IMG/VR virus record: IMGVR_UViG_3300031977_000093
Span: 1-35,195 of that record
From: a virus
Length of the DNA stretch: 35,195 bases
Strand: one strand, 5' to 3'
The translations under genes were made by a program, and so were the position numbers. Positions 1 through 5,063 of this stretch are shown piece by piece; within the stretch, counting starts at the first letter, position 1; the number at the start of each line of letters is the position of its first letter. The notes below the pieces were generated by a model. That model ran no database searches. It saw nothing but the letters and a program-made list of their open reading frames with translations, and was not told the origin of the DNA.

Positions 1-2
1 AA

Positions 3-773
3 ATGGCTGTTAAGAAAACTACAGAAGGTGCAATGGTTACTGCTTTGGAGCATGCTAACATTACATTGCGATTAATTGGAACAACACCGTTCTATTATAA
101 TTCGATGAGCGTAAAGGCGAAGCGTGATCTATTAATTGGGAGTGCCCCGAAGACCACGGCTGAAAAGCGTGAGATTAAGCACAATCCCGAACAAGAGTTT
201 AGAGATTCTGTTTATAAGAAAAGCTACGGAAAAACGCATTTGTATTTTCCACCTGCTGCGATCAAGCAAGCGATGGCTACGGCTGCGATTGAAACGAAGG
301 GTGTTGCAAGAACCAATGTTCAGCGTTTGCTTTTCTTTCCTCAATTGGAGACTGAAATCTACGGCAGACCATATTTGAAGATCGACACGGTTCGCATGGC
401 GAACATTAACAAAACGCCCGATATGAGAACCCGAGCATATTTGCCCGAGTGGTGTGCGGAGATTAATGTTTCGTTTGTACAACCCACGTTATCCGCAACA
501 GATGTGTTTACGTTGTTGCAGAACGCAGGTTCGATTGTTGGCTTGGGTGATTTTCGTCAGGAGAAGGGGCGAGGTGCTTATGGGTGCTTCACTGTGACTG
601 GCGAGGATTTACCGAACTGGAAAGATTACAAAGCCGATTGGAATCGCATTACGAAAGAGGGAATGGAAGCGCAAAAACTTGCGATGGCAAACCCCGAGTG
701 TGCAGATGAAATGACTGAAGAGTTGATGGGTTATCTTAATGAAGAACGTGCCCGTCGCATGGTAGCGGCATAA
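3..773 (+). CDS. Phage protein of unknown function with RAMP-like (Cas7/Cas5-like) features
   Basis: A 256-residue protein whose ATG lies 2 bases from the window edge, so its ribosome site and promoter are outside. Three features recall RAMP-superfamily RNA-binding proteins: an N-terminal strand-rich segment (about residues 18-36), a segment reading YFPPAAIKQAMATAA (about 82-96) that resembles the IPGSSLKGxxR motif, and a glycine-rich stretch GLGDFRQEKGRGAYGCF (about 179-195) placed like the RAMP G-loop (GhGxxxxxGhG). The C-terminal ~50 residues are charged and helical. Similar proteins of unknown function occur in many phages; that is recall, not a search. The ordered pentanucleotide array starts 58 bases downstream on the same strand, so the two are probably co-transcribed. 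The RAMP assignment is inference only. A phage recombination or structural protein with an unrelated fold is the main alternative. Confidence 0.6.
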   Translation: MAVKKTTEGAMVTALEHANITLRLIGTTPFYYNSMSVKAKRDLLIGSAPKTTAEKREIKHNPEQEFRDSVYKKSYGKTHLYFPPAAIKQAMATAAIETKGVARTNVQRLLFFPQLETEIYGRPYLKIDTVRMANINKTPDMRTRAYLPEWCAEINVSFVQPTLSATDVFTLLQNAGSIVGLGDFRQEKGRGAYGCFTVTGEDLPNWKDYKADWNRITKEGMEAQKLAMANPECADEMTEELMGYLNEERARRMVAA

Positions 774-831
774 AGGGGGTGCGTTGGCAAGCATTACAGG
801 TGGGCATTGCCTATGTCCATCTGAACGACAC

Positions 832-1108
832 GGCAAGGCAAGGCGGTCATGGCTCGGTCCGGTAAGATAAGGCACGTTGTGGCTTGGTTTGGTCCGATGT
901 GGTTGCGGTATGGCGGTCAAGGTTAGTCCCGGCGAGGCGTGGCGCGGTAAGGTATGTTGTGGTGATACACGGTATGTTACGGCGGTCATGGAATGGCACG
1001 ATTCGGTATGGTGCGATTTGGTCTGGTTCGGCTCGGTCCGACAAGGTTAGGCGGTTCAGGCGAGGCATGGCGCGGTATGTTGCGGTGCGGTGCGGTCTGG
1101 TTCGGCAT
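832..1108 (+). repeat. Nested pentanucleotide array (GGYNN pentads in ~69-nt units)
   Basis: The stretch between the genes ending at 773 and starting at 1178 is not coding. From 832 it reads as 48 successive pentads of form G-G-Y-N-N: 47 begin with G, 37 begin with GG, and 47 have C or T at the third base (the exception is GGAAT at 990). The phase is broken only by a 9-nt linker, GGCGGTCAT or a close variant, at 842, 912, 981 and 1050, spaced 70, 69 and 69 nt. Each full unit is the linker plus 12 pentads; the last has 10 and the array starts with two lone pentads. One pentad (901) has six bases. Pentads differ at positions 4 and 5. Units B (912) and D (1050) share a run around GGCGAGGC..GGCGCGGTA. 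G-rich, C-poor strand asymmetry is strong. Bases 774-831 before it hold nothing recognised. Confidence 0.9.
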
Positions 1109-1122
1109 AGACCATAAACCAA

Positions 1123-1149
1123 GGTGGGGGATCACGCAGATTCCCCACC
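1123..1149 (+). terminator. Stem-loop after the pentad array, possible terminator or processing hairpin
   Basis: GGTGGGG (1123-1129) pairs perfectly with CCCCACC (1143-1149); a G-T and an A-T pair extend the stem to 9 bp around a 9-nt loop. The downstream sequence ACTTTTAACA has a short T run, too weak for a clear intrinsic terminator. It lies 15 nt after the array and before the ribosome site of the next gene, so it could end or stabilise the 3' end of an array RNA, or attenuate transcription into the operon. Confidence 0.6.
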
Positions 1150-1177
1150 AACTTTTAACATTAAATAGGAGAAGAAA

Positions 1178-1702
1178 ATGGAAGATAGAGTTGACTCCAT
1201 TTGGAACAAAGACGAGCGTCAGAAGATTGTTGATGATTATCTGAAAGAGACTCGTCGCAACATGTATAAAGTGGATGAGTTCACAGATTGGCTTGAGGAC
1301 AGGCCAGATCATCCATGTTATGAGCGGTTCTTTGGTTCTGGTGATAAAGAGGCTGCGCGTCAGCATCGAATGTCATTAGCGCGTCAGTTGATTAGCGGCT
1401 TACGGATTCAGGTTCATATTCCACCAGTCAAGAAAGTTGATGTCAGTGATTTGGCAAAGGCTATCAGCTATGAGGCACCCGCATTTCTTAGCCCCCAATC
1501 GAGTCGGCGCAGTGGTGGCGGCTATGTGCCATATGATCCAGACAGTGAAGATTCGAGAGCTGAGTTGCGTAGGCAGGCTGCATCTGATTTGGCGCGTTGG
1601 TTGAATCGTTATCGCGGATGCGTTGAGGCGTATGGCGTAAGTGTGCAACCGATTGAAGAGATTGCGAGTGCGCTGCGAGGTGGAGAAGAGGAAGCGGCAT
1701 GA
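1178..1702 (+). CDS. Conserved phage protein of unknown function
   Basis: A 174-residue soluble protein. The ATG follows a good ribosome site (AGGAGAAG, 1167-1174) directly after the array hairpin. Around residues 38-80 it has WLEDRPDHPCYERFF followed by an Arg/Ala-rich helix (AARQHRMSLARQLISGLRI), a pattern I associate with small phage proteins of the form 'DP.HPLY..F.W.D..AA..YR...AR.LI', all without known role. The middle (about 95-120) is Ser/Gly/Pro-rich and probably a linker, and a second helical part follows. Its last four bases overlap the next start (ATGA), so translation is likely coupled. No catalytic motif or membrane segment is visible. Confidence 0.75.
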   Translation: MEDRVDSIWNKDERQKIVDDYLKETRRNMYKVDEFTDWLEDRPDHPCYERFFGSGDKEAARQHRMSLARQLISGLRIQVHIPPVKKVDVSDLAKAISYEAPAFLSPQSSRRSGGGYVPYDPDSEDSRAELRRQAASDLARWLNRYRGCVEAYGVSVQPIEEIASALRGGEEEAA

Positions 1703-2076
1703 AGACGCGTTACGAAGAGATCGAAGAAGCTGCTGTTAAGTTCCACAGGGAGAATCCCAAGGTGTGGGAGTGTTTTGTTCGGTTTACGTTTGAGGTTATT
1801 CACCGAGGCTTTCGAAATTACTCTGCGAAGGGTGTGTTTGAGCGCATTCGGTGGGAGACAGATGAAGCGGATGTGGACGGCAAGTCCACATTCAAACTTA
1901 ACAACAACTACAGCGCATTCTTTGCTAGGTGGTTTATGGATACTTATCCCGAACATGATGGGTTTTTTCGCTTGAGGGCAATGCCGAGTGAGTTGCAACT
2001 TGCGAAGAATTTGCCAGAGTTAGGACCGCAAGACTTTCCAGAGTTAAAGCGACACAGTTTTGAGGATTTGCCATGA
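1699..2076 (+). CDS. Conserved phage protein of unknown function
   Basis: A 125-residue protein overlapping both neighbours by 4 nt. Recognisable blocks are FHRENPKVWECFVRF (about 15-29), RIRWETD (about 49-55), FKLNNNYSAFFARWFM (about 64-79) and PEHDGFFRLR (about 83-92). This is a recurring phage family (ENPEVW..F, IRWET, NN..SA.YAR.F, P...GFF..R) that I recognise by pattern; its biochemical role is unknown to me. There is no signal peptide or membrane segment. The W/Y/F/R-rich core and the position beside a Fis-type DNA-binding protein fit a small nucleic-acid or regulatory factor, but that is a guess. Confidence 0.75.
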   Translation: MKTRYEEIEEAAVKFHRENPKVWECFVRFTFEVIHRGFRNYSAKGVFERIRWETDEADVDGKSTFKLNNNYSAFFARWFMDTYPEHDGFFRLRAMPSELQLAKNLPELGPQDFPELKRHSFEDLP

Positions 2077-2414
2077 GCGTTTTAGAAGACACGATGTGCA
2101 TGCATTATGTTCGGGATAGGCTGAACGGCATTGTAACCGAGAGCGACATGCTGCGGTTTATTGACGAGATTGACCACAACTTGCAGATCAACGAGGAGTG
2201 GCGACAGGCTAACCCGAACATTTCTGACGAGCACGATGCGATTGATCCTGACGACTTTGATGTGCAGGGAGCGATTGACAATGTGAAGCGTAATTACATT
2301 GAAAGGGCAATGGCCCGATCAAAGAACGTGACTGAGGCTGCGAAGTTGTTAGGGTTAAAGAACTATCAGACGTTGCAGAATTGGATGGACAAGTTGGGAG
2401 TTGATTATGATTGA
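2073..2414 (+). CDS. Small protein with C-terminal Fis-type helix-turn-helix
   Basis: 113 residues. The last ~40 (from about NYIERAMARSKNVTEAAKLL) match the Fis/NtrC C-terminal DNA-binding helix-turn-helix: a YIERAM helix, a turn, a recognition-type 'TEAAKLLGLKNYQTLQNWM' segment, and the end. The N-terminal ~70 residues are acidic and helical with no recognised domain; there is no AAA+ module, so it is not an NtrC-like activator. It is probably a DNA-binding or architectural regulator acting on phage promoters. It overlaps the preceding gene by 4 nt and the following gene by 8 nt. Confidence 0.75.
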   Translation: MSVLEDTMCMHYVRDRLNGIVTESDMLRFIDEIDHNLQINEEWRQANPNISDEHDAIDPDDFDVQGAIDNVKRNYIERAMARSKNVTEAAKLLGLKNYQTLQNWMDKLGVDYD

Positions 2415-2628
2415 GGATGATGGCTTTGAAACTGTGATTGGTTTGGACCCGCAGAAGAAGAAAACCTACAATGTTGAAGTTGAGGGCGTTGTAAAGCGTG
2501 TGTTTCGAGTTGAGGCTGCGAACAGTGCTATGGCGTCGAGACTGGCGCGTAGTGAGTTCATTATTGAGTTCGGTGGGACTGATCGTGATGAGTTGTTCGT
2601 TGGCGACATTTGGAAGGAAGCACCATGA
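2407..2628 (+). CDS. Small phage protein of unknown function
   Basis: A 73-residue protein. The ATG at 2407 is preferred over the in-frame TTG at 2401 because a GGGAG ribosome site sits about 7 nt upstream of it. It is predicted mostly as beta strands (YNVEVEGVVKRVFRVEA) followed by a helix (NSAMASRLARSEFII), a compact alpha/beta layout seen in many small phage proteins. No motif identifies its job. It overlaps both neighbours, so it is translated as part of the operon. Confidence 0.65.
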   Translation: MIEDDGFETVIGLDPQKKKTYNVEVEGVVKRVFRVEAANSAMASRLARSEFIIEFGGTDRDELFVGDIWKEAP

Positions 2629-2861
2629 TTTATTACTTTACTGCTTTGGTGATTACTTACAGTATGGACGCAGGGAGTGTGACGACTTCATACATTTGGT
2701 ACGATAGGGAGCGTCATTGCCGAGAGGCATTGCAGGAGCTTGCTGATCCTATCTACAATCAGATTTATGAGTTGTACGAGGACACGAGTATGCAGTGCGT
2801 TGTATCTGATCAAGTGTCGTTTGTGTTAAGGCCGAAGCTACGGGAGAGCAAGGATGGATGA
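2625..2861 (+). CDS. Small phage protein of unknown function
   Basis: A 78-residue protein starting at ATG 2625 with GGAAGG about 8 nt upstream; an in-frame TTG 15 nt earlier is less likely. The N-terminus MIYYFTALVITYSMDAGSV is hydrophobic, but with YSMDAGSVTTSYIWYDRERHC it reads better as paired strands of a soluble fold than as a membrane anchor. Two cysteines are present. The start overlaps the previous stop by 4 nt (ATGA). Function unknown. Confidence 0.6.
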   Translation: MIYYFTALVITYSMDAGSVTTSYIWYDRERHCREALQELADPIYNQIYELYEDTSMQCVVSDQVSFVLRPKLRESKDG

Positions 2862-3018
2862 GAGACTGGCGATTGTGAGCAAAGAAGTTAAGCGTTTGCA
2901 GCGGAAGGTTGACGATGCTGAGTGGGAAGGCGATCCGAGGCTTGCACAATTGGCGCAGGAGTTGGCGCATTATAAGAAGTTAGAGGACGAAGGCGAGGTG
3001 TATGAGCCTAAGTTCTGA
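2854..3018 (+). CDS. 54-residue coiled-coil protein
   Basis: A short reading frame, MDERLAIVSKEVKRLQRKV and onward, overlapping the previous gene by 8 nt and the next by 17 nt, with GGGAG about 9 nt before its ATG. The sequence is almost entirely charged helix with heptad-like hydrophobics (L5, I7, V8, V12, L15, V19), so a coiled coil or small dimeric helix hairpin is likely. Operon spacing and the ribosome site support it being real; the overlap with the next start is the weak point. Confidence 0.55.
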   Translation: MDERLAIVSKEVKRLQRKVDDAEWEGDPRLAQLAQELAHYKKLEDEGEVYEPKF

Positions 3019-3211
3019 AAAAGTGGAGAAGATTGTTGATGATCTTCTCCAAGAATTACCTGAGCAGATGTCGATTTCGGACACGCGCAATTTGGTTTGC
3101 GAATTATTGTTCGGGTTAGGATTGCACCCAGACGACCTACCTATCTTTCTGCTGATGGTTGTCGATGCGTATATGGGTGAGCGCAGAGTTGATATGATGA
3201 ATCGAAAGTGA
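3002..3211 (+). CDS. Small helical protein of unknown function
   Basis: A 69-residue protein (MSLSSEKVEKIVDDLLQELP...) with GGCGAGG just upstream of its ATG. It appears as two or three amphipathic helices with a DTRNLVCELLFGLGLHPDD turn in the middle and a hydrophobic patch LPIFLLMVVDAYMG. That patch is short and bounded by charged residues, so a membrane helix is possible but not convincing. Last of the tightly overlapped small genes before the low-complexity protein. Confidence 0.6.
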   Translation: MSLSSEKVEKIVDDLLQELPEQMSISDTRNLVCELLFGLGLHPDDLPIFLLMVVDAYMGERRVDMMNRK

Positions 3212-3215
3212 TAGA

Positions 3216-3235
3216 CTCCAAATAACTTTTTGGAG
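3216..3235 (+). promoter_or_regulatory. Hairpin sequestering the ribosome site of the next gene
   Basis: CTCCAAA (3216-3222) is perfectly complementary to TTTGGAG (3229-3235) with a 6-nt loop. The right arm contains GGAG, the only plausible Shine-Dalgarno for the ATG at 3245 (9 nt spacing). In the mRNA the site would be base-paired, so translation of the following gene may be repressed, temperature-sensitive or dependent on an upstream event. Confidence 0.6.
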
Positions 3236-3244
3236 ATTGTCCTG

Positions 3245-4090
3245 ATGGTAATGATGTCACCATATGCTGATTCACTTAGAAGAAACCCTCAATTGCCGAG
3301 ACGTGCTGCACAGGCGGCAACGATGATGCCACAGCAATCTGGTGGACTTGGTGCTTTGTTTCGACAAATGGGCATGGGCAATCTTTTTTCGCAAAGACCC
3401 CAATTCGAAGGCAGACCCGCACCACAGCTAACAACAGCAGATGTCCCTCTTCAGGCCGAGCAAAGGCGTATACAAGAGTTACGTGCTGCGCAACCCGCGA
3501 ATCCATTTGAGGGCAACGAGCAGTATCAGGCGTTGATGGAGTTTCAGCAGAGCCTAGCACCGAGCCAAGAGCAGCAGCAGCGTTTGCAAGAGTTGCAGTC
3601 AGCGTTTGAGGGCACAGGTGCGTATAAAGATTACCGCATTAATCAGTTGCAGAACCAGTTGCAGCAGCGACAGTTTAACCCGAGAATGGGCATGGGCTTA
3701 GGCGGCATGCGCCCGATGGGAATGCAGCCGTATCAAGGCTTTGGACGACCTCCGATGATGCAGCAGCCGATGCCAATGCCGCGTGGTGGATACAATCAGT
3801 ATCAGCAGCAACCGCAGCCAATGAGACAGTTCGGCGCGATGGGCTACAATCAGCCGCAACAGCAGTACATGAATCCATATCAGCAGATGCGTCCGCAGCC
3901 ACAGCAGTTTGGTGGTTATGGAATGGGTCAGCAGATGGGCGGATACGGAAGTTACGGTCAGATGCCGAACCCGTACCAGCCGCAGCAGATGGGCTATAAC
4001 ACGAACAACTATTCGAATTACGCCCAGCCAGCGCAAAATCAGTTCCAAGGTTACGGCGGAATGCAAGCACAAAGTCAGGGCGTTTTTTAA
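3245..4090 (+). CDS. Q/G/M/P/Y-rich low-complexity phage protein
   Basis: 281 residues from ATG 3245, chosen because GGAG lies 9 nt upstream; an in-frame TTG at 3230 would place the ribosome site inside the gene. The N-terminal ~45 residues are ordinary (MSPYADSLRRNP), a helical Q/E-rich part follows (about 65-145, with EQQQRLQELQ), and the last ~140 residues are a low-complexity tract of Q, G, M, P, Y and N, with repeated 'NPYQ', 'MGMG' and 'QQQ' phrases. Such composition is typical of prion-like, phase-separating segments or flexible virion linkers; phage structural proteins with Q/G-rich tails also exist. CAG/CAA and GGN codons make the DNA itself repetitive. No enzyme motif. Function unknown. 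Confidence 0.7.
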   Translation: MVMMSPYADSLRRNPQLPRRAAQAATMMPQQSGGLGALFRQMGMGNLFSQRPQFEGRPAPQLTTADVPLQAEQRRIQELRAAQPANPFEGNEQYQALMEFQQSLAPSQEQQQRLQELQSAFEGTGAYKDYRINQLQNQLQQRQFNPRMGMGLGGMRPMGMQPYQGFGRPPMMQQPMPMPRGGYNQYQQQPQPMRQFGAMGYNQPQQQYMNPYQQMRPQPQQFGGYGMGQQMGGYGSYGQMPNPYQPQQMGYNTNNYSNYAQPAQNQFQGYGGMQAQSQGVF

Positions 4091-4133
4091 AAAAACCCCT
4101 TGAGCAGATTGTTTGATTTTTGATAGAAAGTGT

Positions 4134-4211
4134 TGAGGCGGCATACCATCGTTTTTGTTGGTTGGGTTAAGCTACCGAATGCGCTATTCTCACATTTTAA
4201 CCGCCGCCTCA
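4134..4211. repeat. Widely spaced inverted repeat between convergent genes
   Basis: TGAGGCGGC (4134-4142) is the exact reverse complement of GCCGCCTCA (4203-4211), 60 nt apart, in the gap where the plus-strand operon (ends 4090) meets the minus-strand operon (ends 4215). It could pair in either transcript and act as a loose bidirectional terminator, but no T tract follows. A GTTTTTTAAAAAAAC palindrome at 4082-4096 overlaps the upstream stop codon. The rest of the gap shows nothing. Confidence 0.4.
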
Positions 4212-4214
4212 CGA

Positions 4215-4571
4215 TCACTCTATTGGGAGTTTATACTTCGCTTTTGCTTGGCTTACGCTTTGTTGCGATGTCCCGATCATGTCAGCGATTTCTCCGACAC
4301 GAAAGCCACGAATAAGCATTCTGTTAATGATTGCTGCCTGCTTTGGTAAGTCGCTTGCTTTGATCTTTTTGGTCTTTGGACGACCACCCTTTGAGCCGTT
4401 CATCTTTGCCTGTAGGTGATTGTCGGACATGTAGTTAGGTGATGTTTTCTTGCGACCTTCTTTATCTACCTGATCTTGCCAACATTGTGCGTATGCTTGT
4501 TCAAACGGAAGCCCCATTTTGACTAGAGCTTTCAGAGTTTGCATTGGTGTTAATTCGTTCTTCGATTCCAA
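4215..4571 (-). CDS. Putative small DNA-binding protein
   Basis: 118 residues, starting from a TTG at 4571 with GGAG 7 nt upstream; an ATG 27 nt inside has no ribosome site. The C-terminal third (RGFRVGEIADMIGTSQQSVSQAKAKY) reads as a helix-turn-helix, with 'EIADMIGTSQQSVSQ' as the core. A basic GSKGGRPKTKK segment before it resembles an AT-hook-type minor-groove motif. The N-terminus is a short helical domain (MQTLKALVKMGLPFEQAYAQ). It overlaps the upstream gene by 71 nt in another frame. Probably a late-acting regulator at the end of the replication operon; target unknown. Confidence 0.6.
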   Translation of the reverse strand: MESKNELTPMQTLKALVKMGLPFEQAYAQCWQDQVDKEGRKKTSPNYMSDNHLQAKMNGSKGGRPKTKKIKASDLPKQAAIINRMLIRGFRVGEIADMIGTSQQSVSQAKAKYKLPIE

Positions 4572-4716
4572 GTTCCCTCTCCATCATTTTTATAAGGTGT
4601 TCAAGTTCTTCGACTTGTTGCTTTAGTGTAAAACGACGACGCGCCGTTGCTTCGTCTTTCATGGACTGCAATCGGCGCGTCAATAGTATTTTAATCTGCG
4701 TGTACTGCTCGGTCAT
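4501..4716 (-). CDS. Small coiled-coil protein
   Basis: 71 residues with an almost continuous charged helix (LLTRRLQSMKDEATARRRF then KQQVEELEHLIKMMEREL) that has coiled-coil spacing, and a polar S/N/Q-rich tail. The ATG is 3 nt after the upstream stop, with a weak TTAGG ribosome site. Its last 71 nt are shared with the next gene in a different frame. The tail could be read-through of a gene that really ends functionally earlier. Function unknown. Confidence 0.5.
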   Translation of the reverse strand: MTEQYTQIKILLTRRLQSMKDEATARRRFTLKQQVEELEHLIKMMERELGIEERINTNANSESSSQNGASV

Positions 4717-4719
4717 TGC

Positions 4720-4947
4720 CTAATCCCATCTAGCGTTTCCTTTTAAAACGATAGCAGGGCCAACAATGCCTGTCCCGCAGATTTTAGTAGCTTCTTCGTT
4801 AAATGGCAAACCGTCTAGCAACCCTTCTTCGTTTACTAGAATTTGCCAGTCTTGATGCGTAGGTGATCGAACCATTTCAACCAAGCCTCCGACCAATCCT
4901 TGAGCCTCTTCGAGACTCGGCCTTCGATCTTCAAATACATGAATCAT
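4720..4947 (-). CDS. DUF3846-like phage protein
   Basis: 75 residues that match the pattern of the DUF3846 family: a GGLVE block (about 20-24, 'LQ.LVGG.IE'), then WQILVNEEGLLDGLPFN (about 34-50, 'vNEeG...LP.N') and a closing GTGIVGPAIVL strand (about 58-68, 'IvG.a.vl'). Members occur in phages and plasmids and have no established biochemical role. The start has an excellent ribosome site (AAGGAGAAGTAA-ATG) and a plausible promoter 28 nt upstream, so this gene may begin a short three-gene transcript at the end of the replication operon. Confidence 0.7.
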   Translation of the reverse strand: MIHVFEDRRPSLEEAQGLVGGLVEMVRSPTHQDWQILVNEEGLLDGLPFNEEATKICGTGIVGPAIVLKGNARWD

Positions 4948-4974
4948 TTACTTCTCCTTCTTTGTAGATTGGGA

Positions 4975-5003
4975 TTTATACCAAGTATTCCCATAGTATG
5001 CAA
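4975..5003 (-). promoter_or_regulatory. Putative sigma70-type promoter for the DUF3846-like gene
   Basis: On the minus strand, TTGCAT (+ coordinates 4998-5003) and TATAAA (4975-4980) are separated by exactly 17 nt, and the start codon at 4947 lies about 28 nt past the -10. The -10 is 5/6, the -35 only 3/6. It sits directly after the hairpin terminator of the preceding gene, which supports a new transcription start. Confidence 0.5.
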
Positions 5004-5005
5004 GT

Positions 5006-5029
5006 AAAAAGTTAACCGGGAGCGCCCGG
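5006..5029 (-). terminator. Intrinsic terminator after the replicative helicase gene
   Basis: Read on the minus strand, CCGGG-CGCT-CCCGG forms a 5-bp GC stem with a 4-nt loop (arms at 5025-5029 and 5016-5020), followed by TTAACTTTTT (T run at 5006-5010). Flanking GTTAAC copies on both sides can extend the pairing imperfectly. It lies 35 nt beyond the stop at 5064. Confidence 0.7.
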
Positions 5030-5063
5030 CAGTTAACCAAAATAACCCGAACAATTTATCGTG

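Noticed and set aside
832-1108. Interpretation as a CRISPR array
   Set aside because: The linker is only 9 nt, not palindromic, and the 'spacers' are themselves GGYNN-periodic; no cas1/cas2 or CRISPR effector was found. The Cas4-type gene is far away in another operon.
847-1122. Open frames on both strands across the pentad array (about 77-91 codons)
   Set aside because: Low stop density is a by-product of the 5-nt repeat; no ribosome sites, and residues are periodic and basic without a fold.
1957-2218. CCGAACAT copies as members of the octamer family
   Set aside because: The seven-base core CCGAACA also occurs with other ends (about four CCGAACAT either strand), so only the exact CCGAACAA was counted.
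2073-2414. NtrC-type transcription activator
   Set aside because: Only the Fis-type C-terminal HTH is present; no AAA+ domain in 113 residues.
3545-4060. CAG/CAA-rich trinucleotide repeat as a separate DNA element
   Set aside because: It follows glutamine-rich coding of the low-complexity protein and is not a uniform repeat.
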